From contig JAPZAN010000278.1 of NCBI GenBank assembly GCA_027460605.1, positions 1 to 19,369 of the forward strand: a stretch of 19,369 nt of DNA, written 5' to 3'. Source of the stretch: Candidatus Methanoperedens sp. (GTDB lineage Archaea; Halobacteriota; Methanosarcinia; Methanosarcinales; Methanoperedenaceae). Below, one piece after another: positions 7,616 through 14,214 of the stretch. Position 1 is the first letter of the stretch. Each line of letters starts with the position of its first letter. A program made the position numbers and the translations under genes. The notes under the pieces are model-generated. The model was not told the origin of the DNA. It saw only the letters and a list, made by a program, of their open reading frames with translations, and made no database searches.

Positions 7616-8593
7616 CTACGTTAATTTATTCGGGTCCATGACACACGTCAGTACAGCCGTAACCTTGACGCGTCCAGCAAGGGATTCGTCCACATTCGCG
7701 CCCCAGACGATGCGCCCTGTGTTCGGGGCTTTCTGGAGAATGATTTCACCGGCTTGTGTGACTTCCCCGAGTGTCATATCCTCGCCGCCTGAGATATGTA
7801 TCAGCACCCCGTATGTTCCTGAAATGTCAGTGACATCAAGAAGCGGCGTAGAGAGCGCCTGTTCCATTGCCTTCTCTATGCGGTTCTCGCCTTCTGCCTC
7901 GCCTATGCCGATTGCAGATATGCCGCCGCGTTCCACAACGCTTCGCAGGTCTGAATAATCAAGGTTCACAAGGCTCGCCTTGGTGATTGTTTCGGTTATG
8001 TTCTTGATAAAATTGCCAACGAACTCGTTCGCGACTGCAAAACCCTCGCGAAGCGGAAGGCTTCCGGCGATGGTTTTGAGCCTTGAGTTGTCGATAACCA
8101 CGAGTGAATCGCATTGGGCAGAGAGAGCCTTTATCCCGGAAATACCTTTTTTGCGTCTTATGACCTCATAACCGAAAGGCAGCGTCACAACCCCTATGGT
8201 AAGTATGCCTGCTTCACGGGTAGCTTCTGCCACAACCGGCGCTGCGCCTGTGCCCGAGCCGCCTCCCATGCCTGCTATGATGAATATAAGGTTTGAATCT
8301 TTAAGTTCCTGTTTTATTTCCTTCAGGCTCTCACGTGCGGCTTCAGTGCCTCGTTCTGCAAAGCCGCCGCAGCCCTTCCCCTGGTAGGTTTGCTCACCAA
8401 GGAGTATTTTCACACCGGCTTTTACACCCATCAAATGCGTTGCATCAGTATCAGCCGCAATTATCTTACTTCCAACTATCTCCTTTTGTGCTATCCATGA
8501 GACTATGTTGCATCCTGCGCCGCCAAGACCGATGATGGCAACGGTGGGTTTTGCTGCGTTTGCAAGTTCGGAAATTCGTGAGTCAAGTGTCAT
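7616..8593 (-). CDS. ftsZ: FtsZ-family tubulin-like GTPase, short C-terminus
   Basis: 325 residues. Nucleotide-binding and catalytic motifs are complete: the GLGGAGCN loop (22-29), the tubulin signature GGGSGTG (110-116) within AGMGGGSGTGAAP, and the T7 loop NLDYSD (210-215) whose D212 and D215 act on GTP of the neighbouring subunit. FtsZ polymerises at the division site. The protein ends at DPNKLT just after the second domain and lacks the flexible linker and conserved C-terminal peptide that normally recruits partners. It may therefore be one of several paralogues rather than the main divisome FtsZ; CetZ is less likely because the T7 region is FtsZ-like. The gene leads the minus-strand operon. 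A TATA box at 8633-8640 and the ribosome site GAGGT precede the ATG. Confidence 0.9.
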   Translation of the reverse strand: MTLDSRISELANAAKPTVAIIGLGGAGCNIVSWIAQKEIVGSKIIAADTDATHLMGVKAGVKILLGEQTYQGKGCGGFAERGTEAARESLKEIKQELKDSNLIFIIAGMGGGSGTGAAPVVAEATREAGILTIGVVTLPFGYEVIRRKKGISGIKALSAQCDSLVVIDNSRLKTIAGSLPLREGFAVANEFVGNFIKNITETITKASLVNLDYSDLRSVVERGGISAIGIGEAEGENRIEKAMEQALSTPLLDVTDISGTYGVLIHISGGEDMTLGEVTQAGEIILQKAPNTGRIVWGANVDESLAGRVKVTAVLTCVMDPNKLT

Positions 8594-8632
8594 TTATGTA
8601 CCTCTTTTATATTTTTGTTACGAAGACTTACT

Positions 8633-8640
8633 TATATTAT
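8633..8640 (-). promoter_or_regulatory. TATA box of ftsZ
   Basis: AATATAAG on the minus strand, 43 bases before the ATG. The expected transcript start near 8609 leaves a leader of about 16 bases that includes AGAGGTAC as ribosome site. A second AT-rich run (AAATATAAAAG, about 8604-8614) is too close to the start codon to be the TATA box. Confidence 0.5.
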
Positions 8641-8685
8641 ATCCTTCATAAGATTATATTTATCCCACTAATCCGCCATCATAAG

Positions 8686-8693
8686 ATATATAA
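8686..8693 (+). promoter_or_regulatory. TATA box of ycaO
   Basis: ATATATAA with its centre about 31 bases before the ycaO ATG, giving a leader of only about 5 bases, i.e. a nearly leaderless transcript. It lies back to back with the ftsZ promoter in the 127-base divergent gap 8594-8720. Confidence 0.55.
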
Positions 8694-8720
8694 CCCTTAT
8701 TCAATAAGATTGCAGAAACA

Positions 8721-9959
8721 ATGAGCAAAATAATCCTCGACCCCAACATCAAATACCTTGAAGGTACGCAGCGCGTCTTCGACCCGGAAACAACGCTTGC
8801 AAACACCACAAAACTTCTTCCTAAAATCGGGGTGACGCGCATTGCGAATATCACAGACCTTGACCGCGTTGGGATTCCTGTTTTCTCAGCTATCCGGCCG
8901 AGCGCTGCGGCGGGAGCAATATCCATTTATTCAGGAAAAGGCGCCACCGAAACAAATGCCAGAATATCAGCCATAATGGAAAGTTTTGAGCGCTGCCTTG
9001 CGGAGCAGCCCGAGGTGAGCATAAACCTGAGCGGCGTTCCGCTAAACACTGAAAGAGCGGTAGATATATACGAATCGCTAAGCGAGAGTTATCCGGTATT
9101 ATATCCCGATGCTCTTCTCCTGCCCCAGGAATTTAATGAGCGCACAAGCCTCGAATGGGTCATGGGGCACGACATAATGAACGATGTTGAGGTGTTTGTC
9201 CCGGAGAATGCGGTATTTCATCCATACAACCCCACGAACGGGAACCAGCTTTTTCGCAGCAACACCAACGGGCTTGCATCCGGAAATACGATTGAGGAGG
9301 CGGTGCTGCACGGCTTCCTTGAAGTAATCGAAAGGGATGCGCTCAGCATTGCGGAATTCACCCGCAATCCGGGCAGGGAAATCATGCTTTCTGAGAGCGA
9401 CGGGCTAAATTACGAATTGAAAAGAAAGATGGAAGAGGCAGGAATCAAGGTCAAGGTCTGGCTGCTTGACTCTGATGTGGATATTCCCACGGTTGTTACC
9501 GCGCTTGATGATACTGTGCTGAAAGACCCCGCTTTGCTGGTCATGGGAGCAGGCGCGCATCTCTCGCCTGAGATAGCCGTAACAAGGGCGCTCACAGAGG
9601 CTGCGCAGAGCCGCGTGGTGCAGATACACGGGGCGCGCGAGGATACGGACAGGGAGCAGGTGGTGCGGACATTCGGCTATGACCACATGAGAAAGATGAA
9701 TAGCTACTGGTATGAGGAGCTGGAGCCTGTCCAGATGGATGATTTGAAAGATGTTTCAAGCGATACCCCGGCAGCCAACATAAAAACAGTGCTTCAGAAC
9801 CTTGATGGAATTGCAGATGGCGCTATTATCGTTAATCTTTCAAGGGGCGTGGAAATTCCGGTTGTCAGGGCAATTATTCCTATGTTTGAACTCTATACGC
9901 TTGACCGCGAGAGGAAAGGGGAGCGCATCAAGAAAAAGAAGAAGAGAGTGTTGAAATGA
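8721..9959 (+). CDS. ycaO: YcaO-family ATP-dependent cyclodehydratase-like (thioamidation)
   Basis: 412 residues with a full YcaO domain. It carries the ATP/Mg-binding run SIYSGKGATETNAR (68-81) followed by E87 and E90 of IMESFERCL, then NTNGLASGNTIEEA (181-194), the acidic helix FLEVIERDAL (199-208) and RALTEAAQSR. YcaO enzymes activate backbone amides with ATP. When paired with TfuA, as in the next gene, they install a thioamide. In methanogens the established target is the active-site glycine of the methyl-coenzyme M reductase alpha subunit; that this copy does the same is inferred from the TfuA neighbour and the methanogenic context. The C-terminus is a lysine-rich tail (RIKKKKKRVLK) without the proline-rich end of some azoline-forming YcaOs. 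A 103-base hairpin repeat separates it from tfuA. Confidence 0.92.
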   Translation: MSKIILDPNIKYLEGTQRVFDPETTLANTTKLLPKIGVTRIANITDLDRVGIPVFSAIRPSAAAGAISIYSGKGATETNARISAIMESFERCLAEQPEVSINLSGVPLNTERAVDIYESLSESYPVLYPDALLLPQEFNERTSLEWVMGHDIMNDVEVFVPENAVFHPYNPTNGNQLFRSNTNGLASGNTIEEAVLHGFLEVIERDALSIAEFTRNPGREIMLSESDGLNYELKRKMEEAGIKVKVWLLDSDVDIPTVVTALDDTVLKDPALLVMGAGAHLSPEIAVTRALTEAAQSRVVQIHGAREDTDREQVVRTFGYDHMRKMNSYWYEELEPVQMDDLKDVSSDTPAANIKTVLQNLDGIADGAIIVNLSRGVEIPVVRAIIPMFELYTLDRERKGERIKKKKKRVLK

Positions 9960-9960
9960 A

Positions 9961-10062
9961 AAACTTTAGGAAAGGTTTTTCAAAAACCGTTGCGCCGCTT
10001 TACTTCGCAGACACGTATGGCTTTGCCATACGTGGATACCGCATAAAGCGAGGTGTCGCTTT
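9961..10062 (+). repeat. Modular hairpin repeat, copy 1 (ycaO-tfuA gap)
   Basis: Fills the whole gap between ycaO and tfuA. Modules in order: a hairpin AAACTTT/AAGGTTT (9961-9967 with 9972-9978, one G-T pair); a conserved linker; a hairpin of 10 bp, CACGTATGGC with GCCATACGTG (10012-10021, 10025-10034; loop TTT); a second linker GATACCG; and a final hairpin AAAGCGA-GGTG-TCGCTTT (10045-10062). Bases 9971-10019 match 17651-17699 at 48 of 49 positions, and 10029-10062 are identical to 17791-17824. The element is thus a dispersed family member inserted in, or retained within, an operon. Confidence 0.9.
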
Positions 10063-10065
10063 ATG
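10042..10065 (+). promoter_or_regulatory. Hairpin enclosing tfuA ribosome site and start codon
   Basis: CATAAAGCGA (10042-10051) pairs perfectly over 10 bp with TCGCTTTATG (10056-10065), loop GGTG. The last three bases of the 3' arm are the tfuA ATG. The loop with its flanks gives GAGGTG (10050-10055), complementary to the CACCTC of the archaeal 16S 3' end, 7 bases before the ATG. Folding would tie up the start codon while displaying the core of the ribosome site. The second genomic copy (17807-17824) pairs over only 7 bp, so the extension into the ATG is particular to tfuA. Confidence 0.7.
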
Positions 10066-10707
10066 AAGCCTGTAGTATATACAGGCACGAGCATCTGTCA
10101 TAGCGATGCGAAAAAGATACTGGATGCTGACTACCGCCCGCCCGTGAAGCGCCATGATGTCAGGAGACTTATGAAGTCGCCGCCTGAGATAATCGGGATT
10201 ATAGACGGGGTTTTCTTTGACAGCGCGGCAGTGGCGCACCGCGAAATAATCGAGGCGCTAAAAAGCGGCGTAACCGTTGTAGGCGGTGCAAGCATGGGGG
10301 CGCTTCGGGCTTCTGAACTTGAGCCATACGGTATGATAGGCGTGGGGAAGATATACGAGATGTACAAAAATGGGAACCTGGAATCTGATGATGAGGTTGC
10401 GGTGACTTTCGATGGTGAAACGCTGGAACCGCTTTCAGTACCTCTTGTGAATGTCAGGATGACCGTTGAGCTTGGGCGGGAAATGGGAATTTTTTCAAAG
10501 GAGCAGGCATCTGCCATTGTGGATATTACCAGGAAAATATTCTATCCTGAGAGGAACTACAGGAGTATTATCCACGAATGTGTGAAAAACGGGGTCATCG
10601 GGGATTCGGAGAAGGAAAAACTGCTTGAGTTTTTTAAGGTGCATGAAGTGGATGTGAAGAGGCAGGATGCGGCTCTTGTGCTTGGAAAGATAAAAGAATT
10701 GTTGTGA
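10063..10707 (+). CDS. tfuA: TfuA-like protein, partner of YcaO
   Basis: 214 residues, the typical size of a stand-alone TfuA core protein. Family motifs are present: VVYTGTSICHSDA near the N-terminus, LDADYRPPVKRHD (20-32), GIIDGVF (45-51), GGASMGALRASEL (74-86, a Ser/Gly-rich catalytic-like loop) and DEVAV (110-114). TfuA proteins act with YcaO in peptide thioamidation, probably by supplying or transferring sulfide. The ATG at 10063 is the family start, and its ribosome site comes from the preceding repeat hairpin. The stop overlaps the start of the following flavoprotein gene (GTGA), so the three genes look like one unit despite the repeat between the first two. Confidence 0.92.
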   Translation: MKPVVYTGTSICHSDAKKILDADYRPPVKRHDVRRLMKSPPEIIGIIDGVFFDSAAVAHREIIEALKSGVTVVGGASMGALRASELEPYGMIGVGKIYEMYKNGNLESDDEVAVTFDGETLEPLSVPLVNVRMTVELGREMGIFSKEQASAIVDITRKIFYPERNYRSIIHECVKNGVIGDSEKEKLLEFFKVHEVDVKRQDAALVLGKIKELL

Positions 10708-11876
10708 ATATGAACTACGATGTCGTTGTTATCGGCGCGGGTCCGGCAGGCGCAATTGCCGCGAAATACGCAGCGTTAAATGGCGCAAGCACTCTGCTGA
10801 TAGAGGAACACGCCAGCATCGGCTCACCAGTTCAGTGCACTGGTCTCATAAGCACGGCAGCACTCAACGAATGTGAGATAGGAGAAGGAAGTTTCGTCCT
10901 GAATAAGGTGAGGGGCGCTTTTGTTTATGCCCCGAACTGTGAAGAGCTTGTTGTGAAGGGAAAAGATGTAAAAGCGTATGTCATAGACAGGAAAATCTTT
11001 GACAGGAAGCTTGTTGGGCGTTCACTGGATGAAGGGGCTGACATGCTTTTAAAAACACGTTTCACTGGCATAGATAAGGGGAAAATCTCTGTGATATCGG
11101 ATGGTGATCGTATGGAAATTCATGCCTCTGTTGTTATCGCGGCAGACGGGATACAAAGCAGTGTTGGCAGGGCAGCAGGGTTGGGACGGTGTGAAAAATT
11201 CTTATCAGGCATCCAGTTTGAAGCCCCTTATGCAGCAAAAGACCCTGAATTCGTGGAGATATTCACAGGGAACGATATCGCCCCGGGATTTTTTGCATGG
11301 GCAGTGCCATTTAACGGATTGGCGCGCATCGGTCTTGCCAAGAACCCAGGCGCTAACCCGCCCCTGCATTACCTTGGGGAATTGTTAAAACACCCGGTTG
11401 TAGCCTCAAGATACCGTGGGTCGCGCACCGAGCATGTGCTGGGGGGAATACCGCTCGGCCCACCCGGGAAAACGACAGGAAATGGCGTGATGCTTGTCGG
11501 GGATGCGGCAGGGCAGGTTAAGCCCACATCTGGAGGCGGCATTTACATGGGCGCGGTATGCGCAAAGATTGCAGGCGAGGTTGCGGCAAAAGCTTCGCGA
11601 AAAGAAGCAGAACTCGGGGAGTACGAAAAAAGATGGCGCGGCGCAGTAGGAAGGGAGCTTGCAATCGGGATGAGGATTCATAAGAGTATCGGGAAATTAA
11701 GCGATGAAAACCTTAATGAATTTATTTCCTTCCTCAACAAACCCAAAATCAGAGAAATTATCACTGAATATGGCGACATGGACCATCCTTCCGTACTATT
11801 GCAGAAACTCATTCAAAGCGGGGATAAGAAGCAGCTTATTAAATTATTAGGGGTTGCAATCAAAACGATTTTTTAG
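10704..11876 (+). CDS. Geranylgeranyl reductase family flavoprotein
   Basis: 390 residues. FAD-binding GAGPAG (11-16) followed by LLIEEHASIG, the family cysteine C45 in GSPVQCTGLIS, the substrate-side motif FFAWAVP (196-202, the counterpart of YxWxFP) and the second FAD motif LVGDAAGQVKPTSGGGIYMG (264-283). Members reduce double bonds of geranylgeranyl chains in archaeal ether lipids or related isoprenoids at the membrane surface. Which substrate this copy uses cannot be decided, since archaea often carry several paralogues. GTG 10704 overlaps the tfuA stop; ATG 10710 gives the more family-like N-terminus MNYDVVVIG. No good ribosome site supports either, so coupling to tfuA translation is likely. 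Confidence 0.88.
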   Translation: MNMNYDVVVIGAGPAGAIAAKYAALNGASTLLIEEHASIGSPVQCTGLISTAALNECEIGEGSFVLNKVRGAFVYAPNCEELVVKGKDVKAYVIDRKIFDRKLVGRSLDEGADMLLKTRFTGIDKGKISVISDGDRMEIHASVVIAADGIQSSVGRAAGLGRCEKFLSGIQFEAPYAAKDPEFVEIFTGNDIAPGFFAWAVPFNGLARIGLAKNPGANPPLHYLGELLKHPVVASRYRGSRTEHVLGGIPLGPPGKTTGNGVMLVGDAAGQVKPTSGGGIYMGAVCAKIAGEVAAKASRKEAELGEYEKRWRGAVGRELAIGMRIHKSIGKLSDENLNEFISFLNKPKIREIITEYGDMDHPSVLLQKLIQSGDKKQLIKLLGVAIKTIF

Positions 11877-11892
11877 TGGCAATTATCGAAAG

Positions 11893-11900
11893 CTTAATAT
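11893..11900 (+). promoter_or_regulatory. Candidate TATA box of hdrED
   Basis: CTTAATAT preceded by GAAAG, 55 to 62 bases before the hdrE ATG, the best TATA-like element in the 78-base gap after the flavoprotein gene. The resulting leader of about 30 bases would contain the strong ribosome site AGGAGG at 11943-11948, 6 bases before the ATG. Confidence 0.4.
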
Positions 11901-11954
11901 GACATTGATTCTTAGGGGAATGAAAGCCAACAGAGGCAGATTAGGAGGATAAAA

Positions 11955-12752
11955 ATGTCAGAAGGTCTTACAATACTCGGTAAAACGGTATTTGATACGC
12001 TCTTCATTGATTGGAGAATAATGGTTATTACGGCGATTATTTCCGTAATCCTGTTCCTTGTAGGAATGTACATCCAACTGGACAAATGGGGACGTGGAAT
12101 CCCCGAAGGCGCAACAAAACCCATCGGCGCGTGGGGTGCCCTCAAATTAATATTCGGCAAAGTATTTGAGAAAGGCATTGGGGCTGCCCTTGGAATATTA
12201 ATCCTGGACGTTCTTTTCCAGCGCAGGACATACAGGCGCAGGAAGCTTGAATGGTTCATGCACATTATGATATTCTGGGGATGGATTGGGCTCTTGATTT
12301 TGACAATTGTTGCGGCGGCTGCTGAGTTTGCAGGTCCGTTCTTGTTAAATCAGAACCACACGTACTTTGTGGGTGTATGGAAATCCCTTGAATTGCCGAA
12401 CAACATATTCGGATATATGCTTGTTCTGGGCATAGTTATCGCAATAGCAAGAAGACTCTTCTTAACTGGCAAAGATGTCCAGGCACGGAATGCAGATATC
12501 GACTGGATACTTATAATCGGCTTATTGATAGTAGTCGTTACTGGATTTTATGCCCAGTACCTGCGCACAGACGTTTATCAGGTAAGCAGGGAATTAATCT
12601 CGGCATATCCAATGGGACTATTTGATAACATCACAGTAGTGTTCCACGAAATCTTCACACTGCTTTTCTGCGTGGCATACCTCCCGTACAGCAAGTATTT
12701 CCACATGATAACCGCGCCCCTCACAATTCTTGTGAACCACGGAGGCGAGTAA
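11955..12752 (+). CDS. hdrE: Heterodisulfide reductase subunit E (cytochrome b)
   Basis: 265-residue membrane protein with five hydrophobic segments (about 22-42, 104-124, 152-168, 184-201 and 228-244). It matches the NarI-like b-type cytochrome that passes electrons from methanophenazine to HdrD in cytochrome-containing methanogens, or in reverse in methane oxidisers. Histidines that could ligate heme are H103 (EWFMHIMIFWGW), H231 (FHEIF) and H250 (KYFHMI); H135 lies in a loop. The first segment is followed by a polar 45-residue stretch (WGRGIPEGATK) typical of the family. The very strong ribosome site GGAGG and the 2-base gap to hdrD show a tightly expressed two-gene operon. Its presence argues for Methanosarcinales-type energy metabolism. 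Confidence 0.92.
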   Translation: MSEGLTILGKTVFDTLFIDWRIMVITAIISVILFLVGMYIQLDKWGRGIPEGATKPIGAWGALKLIFGKVFEKGIGAALGILILDVLFQRRTYRRRKLEWFMHIMIFWGWIGLLILTIVAAAAEFAGPFLLNQNHTYFVGVWKSLELPNNIFGYMLVLGIVIAIARRLFLTGKDVQARNADIDWILIIGLLIVVVTGFYAQYLRTDVYQVSRELISAYPMGLFDNITVVFHEIFTLLFCVAYLPYSKYFHMITAPLTILVNHGGE

Positions 12753-12754
12753 AA

Positions 12755-14101
12755 ATGGCTAAAGAGAAACCTTCAATAAACACAGTTAATTTCACAGCGT
12801 CGCAGTTAATGGAATTTGATGCTTGCACGCGATGCGGCGAATGCGTCAAGTACTGCCCGACATACGATGCAAGGGATAAGAACCAGGATATCGAGCCAAG
12901 GGATAAGATCCTGAGATGGCGCGACTTCATGAACCGGAGCTTTGGTCTTAAAGCGAGAATTTTCGGACCCGATAAAATCCCTCCTGAAGAAATAAAGAAG
13001 TACACGGATGACCTTTATAACTGCACAACATGCGGGATGTGCGGGACGGTTTGCCCGGCGGGTATTAATACCATAGAACTGTGGGAATCCAATCGTGCGA
13101 ACCTTGTCAAACACGGAACGGGTCCATTCGGGAAACAGAGCCTTTTCCCCAAACTCATAGAAGAAGGGCATAACCCGTACATGAAGCAGCAAAAAGACCG
13201 ACTTGCATGGATGACGCCGGATATCAAGATAGCGGATAAATCCGATATAGCGTATTTCATAGGCTGTACCGCAGGGTATAACCAGCAGGTGCTGGGTGTC
13301 AGCACAGCAAGGATATTGAACAAACTGAACGTGCCGTTCATGGTCCTTGGAGAGGACGAATGGTGCTGCAGTTCGGCTCTTATAAGGACAGGACAGCAGC
13401 ATATCAATGATACCCCGAAGAAAGCTGCAATCCATAACGTCGAAGCGTTGAAGGCAAAGGGCGCCAGGAGAGTTATATTTGCCTGCGCCGGATGTTTCAG
13501 GGCAGCAAAAATAGACTGGCCTCGCGCATATGGAAAACCATTGCCATTTGAAGCCATTCACATGTCACAGTTCCTTGCCGAGCAGGTTGAGGCTGGAAAG
13601 ATAAAGTGGGAAAAGAGCCTCAACAAAACAGTCACTTATCATGACCCGTGCCACCTTGGAAGGCATGTTGGCGTGTTTGAGGAACCCAGGAAAGTCCTGA
13701 GGAGCATGCCAGGCGTCAAGCTTGTGGAAATGAAACGCAACCGCAAGGAACAGAGATGCTGCGGCGCTGGCGGTGGCGTAAAAGCAGGCATACCTGACCT
13801 TGCGCTCGCCGTTGCCAAAGACCGCATGAATGATGCCAAAGCTACTGGCGCAGAAGTTTTGATCAGCACATGCCCGTTCTGCAGGCGCAACCTGCTTGAC
13901 GGCAGGGACGACCTCAAGATGGATATGAAAATGGATGACCTTGTGGTTCTTACTGCCAATCTTATGGGTCTCTCCACAGATGTCAAGCCGCCCGCACCAG
14001 GCGCTCCAAAGGAATCAATCAGCGACCTGTTCAGGACGCAGACCATACCGCCAAAGCCGGTGGAACCGAAGAAAGAAGAGCCAAAGGCTGTAAAGAAGTA
14101 G
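12755..14101 (+). CDS. hdrD: Heterodisulfide reductase subunit D (Fe-S, CCG domains)
   Basis: 448-residue catalytic subunit that reduces (or, in methanotrophy, forms) the CoM-S-S-CoB heterodisulfide. Two [4Fe-4S] ferredoxin motifs lie at C24/C27/C30/C34 (CTRCGECVKYCP) and C90/C93/C96/C100 (CTTCGMCGTVCP). Two complete CCG domains follow: C171, C204-C205, C244-C247 and C299, C335-C336, C373-C376, which hold the non-cubane active-site clusters. All are intact. The last 45 residues form a proline- and lysine-rich tail (PPKPVEPKKEEPKAVKK) beyond the usual fold. Located 2 bases after hdrE. The stop codon lies inside the stem of the terminator hairpin. Confidence 0.95.
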   Translation: MAKEKPSINTVNFTASQLMEFDACTRCGECVKYCPTYDARDKNQDIEPRDKILRWRDFMNRSFGLKARIFGPDKIPPEEIKKYTDDLYNCTTCGMCGTVCPAGINTIELWESNRANLVKHGTGPFGKQSLFPKLIEEGHNPYMKQQKDRLAWMTPDIKIADKSDIAYFIGCTAGYNQQVLGVSTARILNKLNVPFMVLGEDEWCCSSALIRTGQQHINDTPKKAAIHNVEALKAKGARRVIFACAGCFRAAKIDWPRAYGKPLPFEAIHMSQFLAEQVEAGKIKWEKSLNKTVTYHDPCHLGRHVGVFEEPRKVLRSMPGVKLVEMKRNRKEQRCCGAGGGVKAGIPDLALAVAKDRMNDAKATGAEVLISTCPFCRRNLLDGRDDLKMDMKMDDLVVLTANLMGLSTDVKPPAPGAPKESISDLFRTQTIPPKPVEPKKEEPKAVKK

Positions 14102-14135
14102 GCATACGCCTACTTTTAACTATTTTTTATTTTTT
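14098..14135 (+). terminator. Terminator of hdrED
   Basis: Hairpin GTAGGC-ATAC-GCCTAC (14098-14113) followed by TTTT, T6 and T6 runs to 14135. The stem includes the hdrD stop codon TAG. Both the stem-loop and the repeated U tracts fit transcription termination. Confidence 0.75.
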
Positions 14136-14161
14136 CAATTTATACCGCTACTTTTTTAATC

Positions 14162-14179
14162 ATACAGGATATCCTGTAT
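14162..14179. promoter_or_regulatory. Perfect 18-bp palindrome before the restriction-modification gene
   Basis: ATACAGGATATCCTGTAT is its own reverse complement over all 18 bases. It lies about 20 bases after a TATA-like AATTTATA (14137-14144), so it covers the expected transcript start, and 35 bases before the ATG at 14215. This position and symmetry fit an operator for a dimeric repressor or self-regulation by the enzyme. No candidate control protein gene is adjacent. Confidence 0.6.
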
Positions 14180-14214
14180 CCCACAGATGAGGTTGTAAGG
14201 AGCTGCGATTACTG

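Noticed and set aside
8721..10707. Ribosomal peptide natural-product cluster (azoline-forming YcaO)
   Set aside because: No precursor peptide, no E1-like or dehydrogenase partner, and TfuA is the partner. The methanogenic context favours protein thioamidation.
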